Assembly (NCBI GenBank): GCA_963743595.1
Contig: CAVURW010000046.1
Span: 1-53,086, forward strand
Length of the DNA stretch: 53,086 bases
Direction: 5' to 3'
Origin: CAVURW01 sp963743595
Lineage (GTDB): Bacteria > Verrucomicrobiota > Verrucomicrobiia > Methylacidiphilales > UBA1321
In this document: positions 34,132-41,742 of the stretch, piece after piece
How the letters are laid out: each line of letters opens with the position of its first letter
How positions within the stretch are numbered: the stretch's first letter is position 1
Position numbers and translations under genes: made by a program
Notes under the pieces: model-generated
Databases searched by the model: none
Seen by the model: only the letters and a program-made list of their open reading frames with translations
Told to the model about the DNA's origin: nothing

Positions 34132-35000
34132 GCCTTTCTCTCGGATCGAGGGAAGATGATAACGGCGATGGGCGCAACCTATTCACTATCAACAAGTTCC
34201 CCATGTCGAGACACCGACCCCGCGAAGCGGCGTGATTCGTGAGCATGAAGCGCGCTTAGCCCAAATTGTTCACTCTCAGCATGTTTCCATGTCGACCTTG
34301 TGGAGACATCAGTAAAAATCAGAACGGGAGGCCTCAGATTATCGTTCCGTTGGGAGGTAGTCATCCGACCATTATTTACCTAACTACTTGCAGGTTAACA
34401 CCTTATGACCGATAAGTCCAGAACAAAAGTGTAGATTTGAGTACATTTCGGCAACTGTCTGCTATGCGTCCGTGGAGGACTGCTATGCAACCCGAAGCTC
34501 TAATACCGACTCATTATATGCCAACTATTAATTACACTTAAGCATATTGAAAACTCCGCGCCGATTACTGAGTTTATTGACAGCCATCTAAGCGGATGTT
34601 GAAACGTGTTTTCACAGCGTGTGAGTGATCGTTCAAGTTTGCCGATTGAGTGGAAGGCGAATCTCCAGATCGAATTTAAGGCTTTGGAAGCTGCAACTTC
34701 GAGCCTGTCTTGTTCACAACGCTGACCCACTGAGGGAAACGTTGAAGCTTCAAGAACAGCCGAAGTCTGCAACGTCAGTTACAGCTGGTTCAATTAAAAA
34801 ATAAGGGGAGGCGGTTACAAAATCCAATTTCAATGGAATTGTTCAAAAAGTGGCTGGACAACTACCAAGTGCTAGGCACCAAGGTTATTTGAACGAAATC
34901 GTGACAAGAAGCAGCCGGGGTTGACGTTGTCTCTAGTTTCGGATATATAAATTTCAAATTGACTTTTACGACTCTTGCGGAAGCGGCGAAGATCAACTTT
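34132..35000. other. Long intergenic stretch without a convincing gene
   Basis: I see no gene. An antisense frame at 34500-34772 lacks protein character. The left part contains the direct repeat listed separately (34182-34311). The right part is AT-rich and runs into the minisatellite. A short plus-strand run near 34625-34720 (LPIEWKANLQIEFKALEAATSS) might be a relic of a lost gene. Confidence 0.5.
34182..34311. repeat. Two direct copies related to the 22.7-kb hairpin element
   Basis: Copy one starts TTCACTATCAACAAGTTCC at 34182 and continues to TCGAG near 34211. Copy two starts TTCACTCTCAGCATGTTTCC at 34269 and runs to about 34311. They match each other at about 80% over 28 bases. Copy one also matches the right arm of the 22676-22786 element (read on the minus strand) at about 25 of 29 positions. 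So these appear to be members of one dispersed family. Confidence 0.5.
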
Positions 35001-35370
35001 CCAAAGTTGCCATCCCAAAGTTGCCATCCCAAAGTTGCCATCCCAAAGTTGCCATCCCAAAGTTGCCATCCCAAAGTTGCCATCCCAAAGTTGCCATCCC
35101 AAAGTTGCCATCCCAAAGTTGCCATCCCAAAGTTGCCATCCCAAAGTTGCCATCCCAAAGTTGCCATCCCAAAGTTGCCATCCCAAAGTTGCCATCCCAA
35201 AGTTGCCATCCCAAAGTTGCCATCCCAAAGTTGCCATCCCAAAGTTGCCATCCCAAAGTTGCCATCCCAAAGTTGCCATCCCAAAGTTGCCATCCCAAAG
35301 TTGCCATCCCAAAGTTGCCATCCCAAAGTTGCCATCCCAAAGTTGCCATCCCAAAGTTGCCATCCCAAAG
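35001..35370. repeat. 14-bp minisatellite, 26.4 copies
   Basis: The unit CCAAAGTTGCCATC repeats head to tail without any mismatch that I can see, for 26 full copies plus six bases. Because 14 is not a multiple of three, every frame cycles through all phases with a 42-base, 14-residue period. None of the six frames contains a stop: plus reads PKLPSQSCHPKVAI, minus reads DGNFGMATLGWQLW. The perfect identity implies recent expansion or slippage. Sharp edges at 35000 and 35371. Confidence 0.97.
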
Positions 35371-35549
35371 TGAACAGATAGAGAAATATATAGAGTGGTC
35401 TTATACTGCAGCCCAAACATCTGCACAACAGCCGTTTTTCCTTGGATTCTCGCAGCTGCAAACCTCTGAATTATCCCAATTGAATGCAATACTTGCAAAA
35501 CTGAAAGTGCATATTGGCATATTGCAAACCGGAGAGACTTTTAAGTAAT

Positions 35550-35678
35550 ATGGGTGTACCACTGATTATTGGAGCGGTAAAAGAGGAAAACATTCTATTT
35601 ATCAAGAATGCTGCTAACGAAGATTTTGAAGTATTTCGAAGTGCATTCTGGGAATATTCACGCCTTGCTTCAAAATAA
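35550..35678 (+). CDS. Small ORF, 42 aa, possible gene remnant
   Basis: An ATG-started frame reading MGVPLIIGAVKEENILFIKN, then a helical C-terminus ending FWEYSRLASK. It follows a plus frame that runs out of the minisatellite and ends at 35548 (SEQIEKYIEWSYTAAQTS, then LSQLNAILAKLKVHIGIL). Both look protein-like and AT-rich; together they could be pieces of one disrupted gene. No family recognised. Confidence 0.3.
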   Translation: MGVPLIIGAVKEENILFIKNAANEDFEVFRSAFWEYSRLASK

Positions 35679-35707
35679 TACTTACGATATTACTCTGAGC
35701 CCCCCAC

Positions 35708-36127
35708 ATGTATTCAGATGCCGTAGAGCGCACGGTATATATGAGGAGTAAAAACAAAAACAAGGCCTTAACTCCTATGTGGGATCATCTAATCGCCCTG
35801 CTAATTCCTTTTCATGGGGGACGTTCGTTCGAGAACTTTGACGGGTCTATCGTGAATTCTTTTTGGTTCGGTAGACACAAAGTGACGGTTGTGTCGAATG
35901 AATACTGCTTAAAAACTCATCACGAATCTAAGCAGATTGACTTTGATCTGTTGGAACAATTATATCCAGTTGTTTTTAAGTTTCCTCCGAATTCCTTCGA
36001 GGAGGAGAACTGGTCGGTGGTTTACGGCGAAAGCTATACAGATTTTAAGGAGTTGATTTTGGAGACTATTGCAATTTATGAGTTTGCGGCTAAGAACGGA
36101 CTTTGGCTTGTAGCCTATATTGCGTAG
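35708..36127 (+). CDS. Hypothetical protein, 139 aa (accessory)
   Basis: A soluble protein with a mixed alpha/beta look: MWDHLIALLIPFHGGRSFENFDG, FWFGRHKVTVVSNEYCLKTH, and a C-terminal helix FKELILETIAIYEFAAKNGLWLVAYIA. Low GC and position beside a minisatellite suggest an accessory, possibly transferred gene. The size and make-up resemble small immunity-type proteins, but I cannot assign a family. Start could be 35708 or the second ATG at 35741. Confidence 0.5.
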   Translation: MYSDAVERTVYMRSKNKNKALTPMWDHLIALLIPFHGGRSFENFDGSIVNSFWFGRHKVTVVSNEYCLKTHHESKQIDFDLLEQLYPVVFKFPPNSFEEENWSVVYGESYTDFKELILETIAIYEFAAKNGLWLVAYIA

Positions 36128-36566
36128 CAGATGCCCTTGGCTCTTGAAAAAGTCCTCGACAACGGGAAAATCGGGAAAGTTGGACCACGCCGAAGGCGGA
36201 ATTATGTCTGCTGTACAGAATGGGAGTCAAGCGAGGCAAACGCACCAAGTGTTATCGCAATTAAAGGAGCTTTTAAAAGAGTCTTTTTCAAGCAGTTCAT
36301 CGTGGATTCGCAAAGAGAAGGCCGTCTGGTGTTAGGCGACTTTTCGAAGCACCTCAAAATAAAAAATAGAGCAGAAGATTTACATTGCAGCAAGAATAGA
36401 TAAGTTATTGGATGCTAATAGCTTACAAATGTGACTCAAACTCTCGATTGTTACAACCTGGAGACTTTCTTAAGACAAGAGTCATAAAGTAAACTCAGGT
36501 AAACTACATGCGTGCTAACGCAACTTCAGATGGACCTGCTGCGTCGCTTTTGTCAGGCTCGTCGAA
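36128..36566. other. Intergenic stretch, no convincing gene
   Basis: An overlapping pair of short plus frames (36120-36403) shows no consistent protein character. The stretch is AT-rich. Nothing recognisable as a promoter or terminator was found, apart from AT-rich sequence just upstream of the gene at 36567. Confidence 0.45.
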
Positions 36567-37649
36567 ATGAAACGTACAACGCTAGTTTTTTGTCTGGTCG
36601 CGGCTAACATCACTGCGTCACCTCAACCACCAAACATTACCCAAGTCGTCGGCCAGACCTTCAACTTTGCCGCCGGAATTCAAGGTGATACGTTGCAATA
36701 CGGTTTTACGATCACAAACACTACAGACAAACCCGAAACCATTACGTCTGTAACTTCGTCCTGTGGTTGCACGACCATTACAAGTTTTCCGCAGCAAGTT
36801 CCTGCAAAGGGTTCCTCGGTAATCGAATGTCGTACTATTTTGGATAAGATTGGAAGCAAGGATGTTTCTATTACCGTTCAGATCCAGGGCTTACCGAGCG
36901 TCCTTTTCGCGACGAAAGGAACCATTGTTGGACCAGCGTTATCGAACCCTGCCAAAATCGATCCATCAGTCTTCATTGAGCCTAAAGATGCTATAAATGC
37001 CAAAGATGTTCTCTTTTTGGATGTTCGGCCTTCCAATGTGTTCGACTTGGTCCACGAGGCTCACGCGCAAAGCGCCCCTTTAGCGACAGGCTTAGTCGCA
37101 CGATCGTACTTATCGAAAAAAAACTTGGTGCTGGTGGGAAGTGGAACGGCTGACCAAGATCTTATGCCAGCGATTAAAAATTGCCTAAAAGCCGGGTTCG
37201 TTTCCATTCGAATTCTTCGCGGGGGAATTCGCCTGTGGCAGCAACAGCACTGTCCTTTAGCCGGAGTTTTATCGAATCGGCCTCCGATTGATCACATCTC
37301 ATGCTCGGACTTAGTAAGCAGCGCTCAAACCAGCACCTGGGTACTTCTGGTTCCAGTTACAGAAATGCCGACGACCATGCCTTCACTCTGCAAAGCACTT
37401 GGCTACTCGAGCGACGACCAACTGATCAGCCTGCTTGCTACCTTCGACTCCTCGGTTAACGTCGCCGTATTTGGCCATTCAACCTTGATCACCGCTGAGT
37501 CAAACGCGCCGACCTTCTTTGTTTCCGATTCTGTGGCGAAATACATTGAACAAACGCGAATAGTTGCACTTCAAAAAGCTCAGGCGGTCAGTTCAATCCA
37601 AAATGCTGATTGGGCACACCGAATCAAGAACTGCCCCACTTGCCCGTAA
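36567..37649 (+). CDS. DUF1573 plus inactive rhodanese-like exported protein
   Basis: A 360-residue protein. Residues 1-18 are a signal peptide. Residues about 25-122 are a DUF1573 immunoglobulin-like domain with the hallmark SCGCT at 65-69 (ITSVTSSCGCTTI). Residues about 140-232 look like a rhodanese fold (VLFLDVRPSNVFD, then LVLVGSGTADQDLMPAIKNCLKAGFVSI and ILRGGIRLWQQ). The active-site loop at 190-197 has no Cys, so sulfurtransferase activity is unlikely. A further 130 residues contain a second weaker repeat of this kind (VNVAVFGHSTLI). It converges on the T2SS operon, 34 bases from its last stop. Role unknown; periplasmic binding is plausible. Confidence 0.78.
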   Translation: MKRTTLVFCLVAANITASPQPPNITQVVGQTFNFAAGIQGDTLQYGFTITNTTDKPETITSVTSSCGCTTITSFPQQVPAKGSSVIECRTILDKIGSKDVSITVQIQGLPSVLFATKGTIVGPALSNPAKIDPSVFIEPKDAINAKDVLFLDVRPSNVFDLVHEAHAQSAPLATGLVARSYLSKKNLVLVGSGTADQDLMPAIKNCLKAGFVSIRILRGGIRLWQQQHCPLAGVLSNRPPIDHISCSDLVSSAQTSTWVLLVPVTEMPTTMPSLCKALGYSSDDQLISLLATFDSSVNVAVFGHSTLITAESNAPTFFVSDSVAKYIEQTRIVALQKAQAVSSIQNADWAHRIKNCPTCP

Positions 37650-37683
37650 TTCCGCCGTTGACATAAACTTTTTTTCGGCACCC

Positions 37684-37974
37684 TTATTGTATCCTCAATC
37701 CAAGCCGTTTAATCAGTTCCATGGTGGCAGCGTTTTTGGGATCTTCCTTGATTAGTGCAGCTCTCAGTTTTTCTTGAAAAGAGTCCATTTTTGCTGCCAG
37801 CTCCTGGGCCTTAGCGGCCAGCGCAGGGTTGGCTTTGAGAGCCGCCTGTTTCGCAACGTTAAGTTTCTGCCACTCGTCGCCTGTTACCATAGCGTTCGTA
37901 AAGCCAGGCCCATCCCCAAATGCGCCGCCCAGAACACACAGTAAGAGACCTACACTCGTAATTACTCTTTTCAT
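37684..37974 (-). CDS. Small exported protein, last gene of T2SS operon
   Basis: A 96-residue protein with a signal peptide (MKRVITSVGLLLCVLGGAFG). The mature part EWQKLNVAKQAALKANPALAAKAQELAAKMDSFQEKLRAALIKEDP aligns with the upstream neighbour (DWKKIHVARDHALQVNPDL...LDAAMLKIDP), so the two are paralogues. It is helical, one probable coiled coil. The start ATG lies one base after the neighbour's stop, indicating coupling. No known family recognised; the place at the end of the secretion operon suggests a periplasmic accessory or a secreted product. Confidence 0.65.
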   Translation of the reverse strand: MKRVITSVGLLLCVLGGAFGDGPGFTNAMVTGDEWQKLNVAKQAALKANPALAAKAQELAAKMDSFQEKLRAALIKEDPKNAATMELIKRLGLRIQ

Positions 37975-37975
37975 A

Positions 37976-38368
37976 TTATTTAGAGGTCGTGGCAGCAATC
38001 CGTTCAGAGTTAATTTTCTTCAAAATAGGAGCGACTGTTGGATCAATTTTAAGCATAGCTGCGTCCAGTTGCTGTTGTTGCTGTGCCATCTCTTCAATGA
38101 GGCCATCATATTCCTTCTTCAGGTCGGGGTTAACCTGAAGTGCGTGATCCCTCGCTACATGGATTTTTTTCCAATCTATGACATTGGATCCATCCGGGAT
38201 GAATACACTGGGAGTCGGGGCCGATGCCATCACCTTCGTCACAGGCTTTGGTGAAGGTGAAGCTGTAACCGAGGGCTGAATTGCCGCCGAAGCAGAGGGA
38301 TGGGCCACATACCATCCAACCACAATTCCGATTCCAATTCCGCCCAAGAGGAGCAATGCCGTTTTCAT
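37976..38368 (-). CDS. Small anchored protein, paralogue of next gene
   Basis: A 130-residue protein with an uncleaved-looking hydrophobic N-terminus (ALLLLGGIGIGIVVGWYVA), a Pro/Ser/Ala-rich spacer (VTASPSPKPVTKVMASAPTP), then a helical domain (DWKKIHVARDHALQVNPDLKKEYDGLIEE) shared with the following gene. It probably sits in the inner membrane, with the helical part in the periplasm. It follows gspD by 75 bases on the same strand. Function unknown. Confidence 0.65.
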   Translation of the reverse strand: MKTALLLLGGIGIGIVVGWYVAHPSASAAIQPSVTASPSPKPVTKVMASAPTPSVFIPDGSNVIDWKKIHVARDHALQVNPDLKKEYDGLIEEMAQQQQQLDAAMLKIDPTVAPILKKINSERIAATTSK

Positions 38369-38443
38369 ACGTAAGAGGAAGGGGAGCTTAGGTGTCTCAG
38401 TCGAGGGAAAACAAGTGAAAAGGTCTAACGGACAACGTTGATC

Positions 38444-40684
38444 TTACGGTTGGGTCGGTAGTGGCTTTGTAGTTGTGGGAGCGGCGATTGGCGCAATGGG
38501 GATGCCATCGAGACTTTGGGATGAGGGTGGGCCGATCTTGAGTCGCTGGATTTCGTAGGCGGAATTGACGTCGGATTGGACGTCGGTATCAATAACGACG
38601 GGGCGTATGAGGATGACGAGTTCATCCCGTTTTTTGACTTTAGCATCGTCTCGGAAGAGGTGTCCGAGGAGGGGAATATCTTGGAGAAGCGGTACGCCGG
38701 AGCTGGTGGTCGTTTGACTGTCGGAGATGAGTCCACCGATGACGACGGTGTTTCCGCTATTGACGGTGACTTCGGTGTTAATAAGCTGGGTATTCACCGT
38801 GGGGACGGAATTACCGGCAATGGCAACACTTGATCCCAAAGTATCGTTTTCTTGTTGAATCTGTAAGTTGACTTGGTGATTGAAACTGACACGAGGAATC
38901 ACCTGTAGACTGAGAAGAACGTTCTTGTACCCGATGTTCGTGGAGGAGGCTAAATTGCTGGAGCCACCGGCAAAACCTGACAAGGAATTGACTGGGACGG
39001 GTACCTGCTGTCCGGAAGAGATGGAAGCGAGTTTGTTGTTGGTCGTATAGACGCTCGGACGGGCAATGATTCGGAACTGGCCGGTCGATTGAAGCGCATG
39101 GACATAGGCGTTTAATTCGCTGCCGATTGCACCGAAGACGGTTAGCCCTCCGAGGGTGCCCGGCGAGAGTATAGGAAACAGACTGGAAGATGTGATGCTG
39201 GTAGGTTCAGGAACCGAGCCAGAGGAAGTGGTATTCGGAGAAAGAATGCTACTGGAGGCAACTCCGGCGCTGTCGGACTTTAAATATTTCTGGAGTAGAT
39301 CGAGGCCGAATTCTGAGTTGCCCGAGATGCTGAGCTGTCCGATCACCACGGACAGATAGACCTGGAGCGGTCGGCGATCGAGTTGATCAATCACGGCAAA
39401 CACACGGTCAACGTTGTCAGGCGTACCGAAGACGATAATAGAATTGGATCGATCATCTGCGAGGATTTTTGTTTGACCCACGCTGATCACGGTTGGTGTG
39501 TCGTTTTGATCCGGCGGGGTAAGCGGTGAGGCCGCTACTCCGTTGCCCGAGTCAGATGAACCGGAGCCAGTATTGGACGTTTGGACAGGTCGAGATGGCG
39601 TGCTCGGAACTTGAGTGGTTGGATGGCTCGAACCTTCCTTTGTAGCGGAAGAGAGCTCGTCTTGAATAGCAGGTAGAATGTTACTGGCATTCACGAAATT
39701 CAACGGTCGCCGATGCGGTTGGCTGGCGGTGGAAGGGCAGTCGAGTTCGGAAACAAGTCGACGGAGGAACGCCATGTTTTCCGGGCGTGTGATGATGAGT
39801 ACTTGGTTAGAGCGTTCATCTGCCGAAATTCGAGCCGTGCCGACGATCAAGCTCCGTTCGTTGGGTCCGGCCGGTGCTGAATTTCCAGTAGTCGGCGCAG
39901 TACCTGAGGGTGTACCCGGTGGAGGTGCACTCGCGGTTGGAGTGCTGCCTGCCGCTTGCCGGTCTTCGATGAGCTTGTTGAGACTGTCGGCTACATCGAC
40001 AGCGTTTGCGCGGGTGAGTGGAATAAATTCCGTGGCAACTGGAGCGGGCGGAACGTCGATTAGTCGAATGATTTGGAGAAGCTTCTTCACCGTATTGGCG
40101 TTTTCCGTGATGATCATCTCGCGCGAATTAGCGACCGGAACGTAGGAGCCGTACGCATGAGGTGCTGCGTAGCCGTCAAAAACGGTTTTGGCATCTTGAG
40201 GCGTTATGTTGGTGAGTTGAACACAGAAAGAGATAACCGAATCGTCAATAGGAATCTCATTCTCACTGGTGTAAATGGGGATTCCTTCGTTCTTGGCTAA
40301 TCTCGTACTTCCAGTTCCTAACACTTTTATCGTTTTTGCATCGATCGGGACCAAGGTAATGCCGTTAAGCTGGAGATTGTACTGAATGAACTTGAGGAAT
40401 TCGTCTTTGCTCATGCCATTGCCGTTTATGGTTAGAGCAGGTAGCCCATTCAATGACGCGTCGCGGACAAGATGCTTTCCCGAGAGAGCTTCGTACTCGT
40501 CCAATATTGTTGCGATGGGCGCATTTTGCAGTACGGAAGAATCCGAGCTATCTCCTGCTCCGGCACTGGGCTGAACGGGACTGCGGAGAGAAGGAGGTGC
40601 AGGGGGAATTGCTGGCGGAATATTTTGCGCAAATGCAAGGTCTACCAGCAGGAAGCAGAACAGAAACGTAGTACGAATGATCAT
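38444..40684 (-). CDS. gspD: Type II secretion secretin
   Basis: A 746-residue secretin. Signal peptide at 1-19 (ending LAFAQ). Periplasmic N domains follow: APIATILDEYEALSGKHLVRDASLNG (about 55-135, N0/N1-like), ITPQDAKTVFDGYAA, IRLIDVPPAPVATEFIPL and the N3 region around RRPLNFVNASNILPAI, interrupted by Ser/Pro/Gly-rich linkers. The C-terminal secretin domain has the signature VPLLQDIPLLGHLFR, then KRDELVILIRPVVI. It forms the outer-membrane channel. It lies six bases downstream of the GspC-like gene. A Pro/Thr-rich tail after the secretin domain may mark the pilotin-binding S-domain region. Confidence 0.93.
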   Translation of the reverse strand: MIIRTTFLFCFLLVDLAFAQNIPPAIPPAPPSLRSPVQPSAGAGDSSDSSVLQNAPIATILDEYEALSGKHLVRDASLNGLPALTINGNGMSKDEFLKFIQYNLQLNGITLVPIDAKTIKVLGTGSTRLAKNEGIPIYTSENEIPIDDSVISFCVQLTNITPQDAKTVFDGYAAPHAYGSYVPVANSREMIITENANTVKKLLQIIRLIDVPPAPVATEFIPLTRANAVDVADSLNKLIEDRQAAGSTPTASAPPPGTPSGTAPTTGNSAPAGPNERSLIVGTARISADERSNQVLIITRPENMAFLRRLVSELDCPSTASQPHRRPLNFVNASNILPAIQDELSSATKEGSSHPTTQVPSTPSRPVQTSNTGSGSSDSGNGVAASPLTPPDQNDTPTVISVGQTKILADDRSNSIIVFGTPDNVDRVFAVIDQLDRRPLQVYLSVVIGQLSISGNSEFGLDLLQKYLKSDSAGVASSSILSPNTTSSGSVPEPTSITSSSLFPILSPGTLGGLTVFGAIGSELNAYVHALQSTGQFRIIARPSVYTTNNKLASISSGQQVPVPVNSLSGFAGGSSNLASSTNIGYKNVLLSLQVIPRVSFNHQVNLQIQQENDTLGSSVAIAGNSVPTVNTQLINTEVTVNSGNTVVIGGLISDSQTTTSSGVPLLQDIPLLGHLFRDDAKVKKRDELVILIRPVVIDTDVQSDVNSAYEIQRLKIGPPSSQSLDGIPIAPIAAPTTTKPLPTQP

Positions 40685-40690
40685 AGGAGG

Positions 40691-41215
40691 TTACGGTTTA
40701 CTGGGGACGGCCACAGGGGATTTCTGAATGACAATAGTCGGCGGATGGGGATGTTGGTTGTGAGGTTCGCTCGTGCTGAGTTGTGAACCTATGGGACCAC
40801 CTGATGAAACGGCGGTGGGTTCAGGCGGGCTGTTTGGCGGCTTATTCTCGGTCTGAAGATCCAAGATCTGGCCGTTTTGACTAACTTTTGCAGAACAAGA
40901 TTCTCCCGGCTTTCCAACGCTTATCGAGAGGAGAGTCAAGCCGCCCGACACTTTGTTCTGCTCTAAAAAGAGTGAGGTATTGTTTTGTGTGTTAAGAATG
41001 CTGGCATACGCAATTCCACTAAAGCGACTGACCCCAACCAGCTTATATAGTGAGGGAGTTTCCGGTGTGGCAGGTGTAGGCTCGGAGGCGACAGCGAACG
41101 GCGAGGAAAGCCAGATTTGTTGGTAGCGCTCCGGAGTGAATTCGCGTGTAGGAACTTCGTCATCGGCAAATCCCATGCACGGCACGGCAACGAGTAGTGG
41201 GAAAAGTCGTTTCAC
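40691..41215 (-). CDS. GspC-like periplasmic linker protein
   Basis: A 174-residue protein starting with GTG at 41215, whose GTGA overlaps the stop of the GspM-like gene. N-terminal hydrophobic segment (RLFPLLVAVPCMGFA). YKLVGVSRFSGIAYASILNTQNNTSLFLEQN...GLTLLSISV resembles the homology-region domain of GspC/PilP, which contacts the secretin. The C-terminal 60 residues are Pro/Ser-rich. Assignment rests on position next to gspD and on this domain pattern. It lacks a PDZ domain. Confidence 0.62.
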   Translation of the reverse strand: MKRLFPLLVAVPCMGFADDEVPTREFTPERYQQIWLSSPFAVASEPTPATPETPSLYKLVGVSRFSGIAYASILNTQNNTSLFLEQNKVSGGLTLLSISVGKPGESCSAKVSQNGQILDLQTENKPPNSPPEPTAVSSGGPIGSQLSTSEPHNQHPHPPTIVIQKSPVAVPSKP

Positions 41216-41742
41216 GAATTCGTCTCCTTGTAGTATTTCCGGACTTCCAAAGTGCATAGGATCGATTTGTTATCGGCATCGACCTTTATTGAGCACGTCG
41301 TGATAGCGTAGAGGTTTGTGGCCGATTGGAAAGCGGTTATCCAGCGTACTACGGATTCGAGGCTGCCTTTGGTCTCCAATCTCGCTTCCAGGTAAGGCCC
41401 GGCGGGCGATTGCTTGAGATCTCCTACGGATTGCTGACGGATTTCGAGACTGTTCTGCTGCGCTGCGTTTTCGAGCGCTTCCAGCAGTTTGGCACCGGCC
41501 ACCCCTGGATCTCCGATAGGCTCCGCATGGTCTCGAACCCACGCCATTCTTTTTTTCCAAAGATCACTCTCAAGCAAGACGACTTGCGCTTCGGCCTGAT
41601 CCGCTTTCAAGCTGCTGAGGTGCCGACTGAGATCGGCCTGAGCTTTTGTGATCCAGGTTAGGCCGAGAAATGAAATGATGGCCATGACCACAAGTGCGAG
41701 GACCCCCAGAAGAAATTTCTCGTTAGGGGTTAGTGAGCGCAT
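41212..41742 (-). CDS. GspM-like assembly protein
   Basis: A 176-residue bitopic inner-membrane protein: TPNEKFLLGVLALVVMAIISFLGLTW is a transmembrane helix at 9-31, followed by a coiled-coil (LSRHLSSLKADQAEAQVVLLES) and a small ferredoxin-like domain (YLEARLETKGSLESVVRWITAFQS) as in GspM/PilO. Its start overlaps the GspL-like gene by 20 bases. GspM and GspL form the inner-membrane assembly platform. The call combines topology and gene order. Confidence 0.72.
   Translation of the reverse strand: MRSLTPNEKFLLGVLALVVMAIISFLGLTWITKAQADLSRHLSSLKADQAEAQVVLLESDLWKKRMAWVRDHAEPIGDPGVAGAKLLEALENAAQQNSLEIRQQSVGDLKQSPAGPYLEARLETKGSLESVVRWITAFQSATNLYAITTCSIKVDADNKSILCTLEVRKYYKETNS

Noticed and set aside
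34500..34772. 90-codon minus-strand ORF
   Set aside because: No protein family, no ribosome site, composition like random AT-rich DNA.
35001..35370. CRISPR array
   Set aside because: The repeats are contiguous with no spacers and a 14-bp unit.
34862..35498. Roughly 200-codon minus-strand ORFs through the minisatellite
   Set aside because: The frames stay open only because the 14-bp unit has no stop in any phase; flanking parts show no family.
36131..36403. 90-codon plus-strand ORF
   Set aside because: Overlaps another frame of similar length, no domain, basic low-quality sequence.
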